64,000 nucleotides of DNA from Diphasiastrum complanatum. Taxonomy: Eukaryota; Streptophyta; Lycopodiopsida; Lycopodiales; Lycopodiaceae. The position numbers were made by a program, and so were the translations under genes. Positions 58,150 through 64,000 of this stretch are shown here, one piece after another (positions within the stretch are counted from its first letter, which is position 1; each line of letters opens with the position of its first letter). The stretch is taken from contig CM055113.1 of NCBI GenBank assembly GCA_029204225.1, positions 27,186,995-27,250,994 on the forward strand. The letters are read 5' to 3'. The notes under the pieces are model-generated. The model searched no databases and was not told where the DNA came from. It saw only the letters and a list, made by a program, of their open reading frames with translations.

Positions 58150-59624
58150 GAGCACAATTCATCTCACAGTGCAAGCTGTTCTATGTTTTTTTGAGTCTTC
58201 GACTCGATTCAACCCTTTGACCCAAGCCAAGGTTGATTTAGATAATGATCTTGGAATCTTGACTGTGCAAACTTACAAGCAGGTTCATTTCATCAAACAC
58301 ACTGTGCTTTCACAAGTACATATTGTTTCATCAAAGTTTGAAGGCTTTAAACATATGAAAAGTTCAAACTTCACTCCCTTGTCAAGGTACGAAACATGCT
58401 TCTCCTTCATTTTGCTCATACTCCCATGTCATGCTTCTCCTTCATTTTGCTCATACTCCCATGTAGGATGGATGTCTCTCTTGAATGTGCGAGCATGTAC
58501 ATCACACACACATGCACATGCACTTGCATGCATGCTCAAGTGGACACATGAGCTCACTCACTTACTCACTCTATCTCAACACGTCATTGTGCCATGGAGA
58601 CTTCTTCAAATGATGGGAGATAAGATGAGAAAGGCTTACAATTGATACTAAAAATATAGAGTTTACAAGCCTCCTTGGGCTTGAGTGTGTCCATGGCCTT
58701 CCTTTTTGCTTTTGACTTTTGATAATAATTAAACAACCGTATGAAAGAACATCCTATGTATTTGCTTTGAAAAACTCACTTATCTTTTTAAAGTCATTCA
58801 TGTCCTATACTAATACCAATGTCTTATCCATTGGGAAATGGAGTCAAATATTTTCTTCTCCCTTTACTTTCTATGGCTCTAATCAACAAGCTTGAACTTG
58901 CTCCCTAACTATATTAAGTCTCAACATTATTGATATTTGACCTTGTATCCATTCCTTCATCTTGAGTTGTCATCAACTTGACTCTATTTTTTTTGTAAAT
59001 GTTTGTGTGAAAAAGTTTATATGTCAAATTTTACAAAAAATCTCAACTCGCATCTCCTCAACTTGTAGTTTTTTCATCTTCGAATTGAGCACCCTTTTAG
59101 TCTTCTTTTCCTTGTCTTTGATTGAGCAACATGGGTTCTCACATCTATAGGCATTAAGTTTGGCAATAACATTGCCACACCAGTCATTTTTTCTTAGTGT
59201 TTAATCTTTTAAGCCTTGAGATGCCTTATACATTAAAACCTTATGTGCGTATTCCTATCATAAATCCAAGCACATTTCAAGCCTTGTATAGTATGGAAAC
59301 ATTGTAAAGAATCGAGATTTATGAAATGATAAGTAGGGCAGTCTAGCATGGTAAACCTAGATGAAGCTAGTTCAAGAAACAAATAATGAGTGAAAATCCA
59401 ACTTCACATAATATTGGAGCCTATTACCATGAATGGAGGAGGCCAAGCTAAATAAGGACTATTACTTTGATGCCTTTATGAACCATTAAGTGTAGTTTTA
59501 GGACTTTTTAATTTATAGCAAACACATCAATATACAAGAACCAACTTATGACAAAAAGATAGGAAATATATTTTGATATTCCTTGAGCATGCCATAATAA
59601 TATTGTTCATCAATTGATTTTTAG
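56397..59624. other. Intergenic with microsatellite and short duplication
   Basis: There is a (CT)n tract at 58099-58146 and a perfect 35-bp tandem duplication at 58395-58429/58430-58464 (catgcttctccttcattttg). No convincing exon was found, although upstream exons of the Ulp1-like gene must lie here if that gene was ever complete. Confidence 0.5.
58099..58146. repeat. (CT)n microsatellite
   Basis: About 23 CT units with one early interruption (ccctc). A serine/leucine-rich open frame through it is an artefact. Confidence 0.95.
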
Positions 59625-60354
59625 TTTCCTGAATGGCATTATATGTGCACAACACACAACCTTCATAGTCCAACTAAGGCAACGAAGTATCTTCTCCATA
59701 CAACCTCGGAGACCAAAGTCTTTATTATTCCATACTGCCAAAAGTAAGTGATTACATAGGATATATTCTAGTAATTAATAGGTATTGTGATTCCTTTAGT
59801 TTAACTAATTATCTCTTGTTTGCAGTAAGCATTGGAGTATGCATATAATCTCCCTTAAGGAAGATTCAGATGGGATCATTAATCCCATCTGTTTAAAGAT
59901 GAACTCCTTAAAGTCTACCCATGCCGAAATGGATGTGATGTACAACAGAATGTTGCCATTTTTGCCAAGGCCGGATGGGGCCACTGTAAATAGCCACCTG
60001 GAGATTGTTGATGCAGAAGTAAGTATTTCTCATCAAGTATTTGATAGGTAATATGATCTGTTTTTTTCAGAGTGCACAACTAACCTATTATATGTTTTGT
60101 GATTGAAGTCAACTCAGCAAGAGGATGGACATAGTTGTGGATGGTTCTCCATCCGCAATGTACAGGTTTTTTTTAGAGTGGTACATCATGCAATCCGGGG
60201 CTCCAGATATACGAAAGGTAAATAGACTAGTGAATGGCCTAACTAAGTTATTTTCGATTTGGTTTTTGATAAGTCAATTGACCCAATTCTTTTGGATTTG
60301 CAGTATAAATGTCGAGCATTTTCAATGAATGAGATATATGAGTTTTGTCAATAG
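59625..60354 (+). CDS. Ulp1-like (C48) cysteine protease, 3' exons
   Basis: Four short exons with good splice sites are visible: 59625-59743, 59826-60018, about 60118-60217 (or from 60109) and 60304-60354. They encode the catalytic half of a Ulp1/SENP fold: TKVFIIPYCQN, then KHWSMHIISL with the catalytic His-Trp, then ICLKMNSLKS. The family usually has Asp where this one has Asn. Then comes QEDGHSCGWFSIRN with the oxyanion Gln context and nucleophile Cys. The end reads YKCRAFSMNEIYEFCQ. Such proteases remove SUMO-like modifiers. The frame entering the last exon is reached only if the eight-T run at 60167-60174 is one base shorter, so there is a sequencing error or an inactivating slip. Upstream exons were not found. 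It could be a host gene, a decaying copy or a protease carried by a DNA transposon. Confidence 0.6.
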
Positions 60355-60665
60355 ATGTTGGTGAACTTATTATCTCATGCAACACCCAGTCTAGCTGCGG
60401 AAATGGGAGGCCAATCAAGTCCACAACTGACACTAGTGCAGGGTGGAGATAATCCATACTACTTTGAGCTGTAAATAATAGATTAAATAGAGATATACAT
60501 TTTTTATGTAATGCCCTGTGAATAATTATGGGCATATAGAAAGATAGAGACAATGAGAAAAAAACATCCATTGTTAATACAGGACACACATGTACATTCT
60601 CATAAAATGAGAAATATATTGATATTTATGAGAGCTTTTACAAATATTGTATCATGATTGCTCTA
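60355..60665. other. Gap between convergent genes
   Basis: This is the 3' flank shared by the Ulp1-like gene and the minus-strand decayed gene. No coding signal was seen. Confidence 0.5.
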
Positions 60666-62014
60666 TTATCTGAACAATTCTGCCCAAATCTTTGCATTTG
60701 ATTTTCTCTTCATGTCTTTTATGTATCTGCACAAACATACATTAATCAAATCACAGTTAGTGATCCGAATATTGACAAAAAGGATAATGAATATAAATTG
60801 ATATACAAATTCATGGATTTCACATATCAATTTTCCATCCAATATAAAGTTGAAATATTTGGGGATATCTTGCTGTAAAAGTGTCAGTTCCGTTCTAATG
60901 TAGAATAAGGTCCAGTCTTGCTCAACCTCAATAGTAGTAAGTAGATCCCCATTTGCCATGATATCAATGCCTATACGATCAGTGTGTCCAATGCTGTCTA
61001 GATCTTGATCTAATGGGTCCCAAGTACCATTGTGTTCTTTCCATCTCTAATAATGAAACACCATACTAAGCATTTGCTTTTCTATACTGTATCTAAATGA
61101 TATGGATGAATGTTTGATACTACAAGAAATATCTGCAGTGGATCTTATATCCCAACCTTTGTCCATGAATTTGAATAAAAAATCATCTGAAAGATTTTTG
61201 CAAACAAACAATGTGGGAGTTCGATGCACTTCCGTGTTTGAAAAAGAGTTGACAAACAATGACATTGGAACAAATCAGCTTAAGTGCACATTTCTTGATC
61301 CTGTACTAGTTTTGAGTGACTTTTTACATCATTATATAGCTTGCAACGAAAGCATTTTATTATATTGTCATTGACTGCAATCCACCACACGTTATCTTGA
61401 AAATTAGGTAGAGGTATATACTCTAGTTTTTCCATTCCTCCATTTGTGTCTGGAATATACATAGCATCATAAAAAATATTCCAGAATCTGCAAGTTCTTC
61501 TCCCGTTCATCCTCTGTATTGCAATTTGCCAATTTCTGAATGGATGACATCTATAATACCAGAAAGAGACGCCACAGGTTCCCATTCATGTATATTTGAA
61601 GGATATAGATCTGCAATACAAAATCATAATAAGCTCCAATTCATAAACACGATTACGTTTTAAAAATGACAAGCAATCCAAAAAATTAAGATACTTACAA
61701 TTACACTTTCGAAAATCATGTGGATTTACAGCCTCCACATTAAGTTCTGAATGCATATAAACATGTTGAATAAGCACCTCTGAAATGGTTTGTCCTCTTG
61801 GAGAAACTTTGAAATCAATAATCTGCCCTTTCTAATAAGATCTATATGTATACTTGGCCTTTTTCTTTTGGCTAAAAGCCCCTCTCGCCGATGGATGCAT
61901 CAATACCCAAGAAGCCTTATGATATTCATGAGCAATCCATGTGCCATCGTCTTCCCTCTCATTATAAAAAATTGCAGAGCGTATCAAGGATCTCGGTCTC
62001 CTTCTCATCGCCAT
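60666..62014 (-). pseudogene. Decayed multi-exon gene, family not recognised
   Basis: Exon 1 (62014-61699) encodes MAMRRRPRSLIRSAIFYNER, then GTWIAHEYHKASWVLMHPSA, and continues after one in-frame stop into KGQIIDFKVSPRGQTISEVL. A good donor (aatt|gtaagtatc) and an acceptor ending at 61611 lead in frame to YLYPSNIHEWEPVASLSGII. Further protein-like pieces follow in shifting frames: FYDAMYIPDTNGGMEKLEYI (about 61470), WDIRSTADISCSIKHSS (about 61150) and TIEVEQDWTLFYIRTELTLL with FNFILDGKL (about 60850-60920). The last piece resembles a ubiquitin-like beta-grasp in pattern, but this is only an impression. At least two lesions are present. It converges on the Ulp1-like gene. Confidence 0.45.
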
Positions 62015-64000
62015 AGCTTGAAGAGTTCACATTTGAACTCGTCAATATGAGAGTCCAGAGTATAATAGGCGCCAAACCTATTTGTGAGTCCCAAGATAAT
62101 TTTAACTTGAGGTTAACCCAAGTAGTTTAGTCAACCAGTCGTCGCGCACGCCAGCCAATAGTATGCTTCCAATCTACCGGACCGAAAATTCAAATTTGCC
62201 CAAATATGAACTGTGTTTTTCGGGTCAGCCGAGTTATGTTACATAGAAGCCACTATGTCAAGAACCGATTGGGCCACATGGACATAAACAGAGAGGGAAA
62301 AAAAAAAAACTCGTAACAAACGGCCCTTCTAAGTTTGAGAACTCCTGTAATGCCAAATCTGACTGTGGCAACTTGTCACAAAATTGCCAAACAGGGTCTT
62401 GAATCCCCAAGTGGTGTTTGGAGGCCTAAAAATAATCATGTTGACTCGCCCCCTTAACTGAAGATAATATAGACCTTGAACTAGCATCTATTAGAGGGGC
62501 GAGCCAAATCAGTAAAATTTGAAGATTTTACTAAGAAAAAATTCCCTGGACTTGTTTTGGATCCCCAGAGCTCCAAATATGCTCAGCTTGGCTTGCCTAG
62601 CTTAAATTAGTGAGACAATTACTTGATAAAGACTGTATCAAAAGGGAAAGCCAAGAGCTTGCACTATTTTTGAGATATCTAACCTCTAAGTTTTTGAGAA
62701 ACTTGTCTCTACAGCCTCAGTAAAAATCCATCTTGGCTCGCCTCCTTCAGCATTGATAGATCTCATTGAGACTAGTACACTACCCAAAGAACGAGCCAAG
62801 AGCCCAAGTACTCGTCATTCTACATTGGAAAGCGTGAAAATCCTGATTTTTGCACTTTCTGGGATTCCAAACAGCTTGCCAATTGGGATCGAGGACTGTA
62901 CAAATTCCAAAGTGTCATATCTCAATGCTCTCCCATGATCTTGGTTCGTTGGTTTGCAAGTGGCATTCCCTAGAAGCTAGATTGAGTCAAGAGATCCAGG
63001 ACACCCACATGAACAACCAAAAAGTTGAAAAACACCAGAATTACTATTTTTGATCCACAGGTTTCAAATTTTAACATCTTGGATTGCCACTTTCAGATAT
63101 GAGAGATCTAATACAAATCTTGACATCCTTAGGAGGGTGAGCCATTTCTCTCAAAGGATCCATAGATTTAAACTTTTTTCACTCCCATCTTCATACAATC
63201 CCAAAATCACCCTAAGACTCCAAAATTTGATATTTAGACTCCCCCCTTGGTTATAAGCTATATCCATACACCCTTTATCTCTGGCCAAAGAGGGGATCCA
63301 AAAATCTCAACCCATCTCCCACTGTCACACTTTTTGTTTCACCCAACTACATTCCTAGATTTGCCTTCACATTTTGGGATTCCAAATTTGAAAATCCCCA
63401 AAAAAATTCATCAAATCTCCATCCCCAATCCCCGATTTACAATCCCCACCTATACCATTGTTCTAATTCCATTTTGTTTTCCCACCATGTGTCTCCCATC
63501 CCTCTTCCATGATTTACATTCCCAAAATCCCAAAACCCAAGATCCCCAAAATCCTAAAATCCCCAATCCCACCTCCCCATATTTTGTCTAGATCCACATT
63601 CCCCAACCCTCTAGCACTCAGCAACGCATCCCTTGTTTTCGAGTTCGTTCATTTTTCAACTTATTAGTTCCCAATCACCTACATTCCCATATCCTACCAT
63701 CATAGTCCCAAAGTCTGATTCCCAGATCTAAGACATATTCCCACATTCTCCATTTATAATTCCCAATCCCCATCTTGTGAGTCCCCAGTTGAATCCCAAA
63801 TTCACGTTCCCAGATCTCACACTTCCAATCCCAGAGCTTAAATATTGGATCCCCAAATTGAAGAAGCCTTATTGCATCCCCAAACAGGATATGTTCCCAA
63901 AGCTACGGACTTAGATAAAATCTTTTGGGCGGAGAGGAAGAAAGTTCACTTGGAGATCAAGAACCATCAACTAGCCATCCCCAATCCTAGAATCTCCAAG
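62015..64000. other. Intergenic, pyrimidine/C-rich word repeats at right end
   Basis: 62100-63240 is ordinary sequence with recurring ctcgcc phrases (62449, 62736). 63240-64000 is C-rich, built from loose repeats of attccc, cccaatcccc and ccccaaatcc. No gene is visible. The proline-rich frame through it is a composition effect. Confidence 0.5.

Noticed and set aside
58073-58645. 190-residue plus-strand frame
   Set aside because: It begins with a CT repeat, continues through a perfect 35-bp tandem duplication, and lacks protein-like composition.
63247-63591. Proline-rich plus-strand frame
   Set aside because: It is an effect of C-rich word repeats; codon use is not protein-like and no splice or start context supports it.

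Overview
This is a nuclear window from a land plant with a large, retrotransposon-rich genome. The evidence is plant-type host genes (an augmin AUG3 homologue and a PSMD9/Nas2 proteasome chaperone), CCCTAAA-type telomeric motifs, tRNA-iMet-primed Ty1/copia elements, and Ty3/gypsy elements with the TGGCGCCGTTGCCGGG primer site. Introns of several kb filled with mobile DNA and many GA/CT microsatellites suit a fern, gymnosperm or another large-genome plant. I cannot name the species.

Layout. 0.2-3.2 kb: a small fold-back, a GA tract and an uninterrupted AUG3 coding region (+). 3.2-25 kb: intergenic mobile DNA. It holds a gypsy RT scrap, an LTR plus leader, and a gypsy gag region split by a 5.36-kb copia element with a perfect 5-bp target duplication. 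Further on are a gypsy integrase and a second gypsy 5' end. 25.1-27.2 kb: a two-exon host-like gene of unknown function (-). 28-29 kb: interstitial telomeric repeat, a hAT-type MITE and a 30-nt poly-C run. 29.2-33.1 kb: a second copia element (-) with 0.67-kb LTRs. 33.2-41 kb: a 560-bp near-perfect inverted duplication, an unrecognised coiled-coil coding fossil, and a gypsy-like fossil with two ubiquitin-interacting-motif-like segments. 44.2-53.8 kb: PSMD9 (+), five exons. Introns 1 and 2 hold an LTR remnant, a hAT transposase remnant, a copia fragment and several MITEs. 54.5-56.4 kb: more MITEs. 59.6-60.4 kb: exons of a Ulp1-like (C48) cysteine protease (+), converging on a decayed unrecognised gene (-) at 60.7-62.0 kb.

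How the genes relate. The host genes are unrelated in function: microtubule nucleation (AUG3), proteasome base assembly (PSMD9) and putative ubiquitin-like-modifier proteolysis (Ulp1-like). No operon or cluster logic is visible. The most unusual pattern is a set of short non-coding elements, four of them with 8-bp target duplications (three perfect, one 7/8). Their ends are built from repeats of a short palindromic word that differs from one element to the next. A hAT transposase remnant lies in the same intron as several of them.
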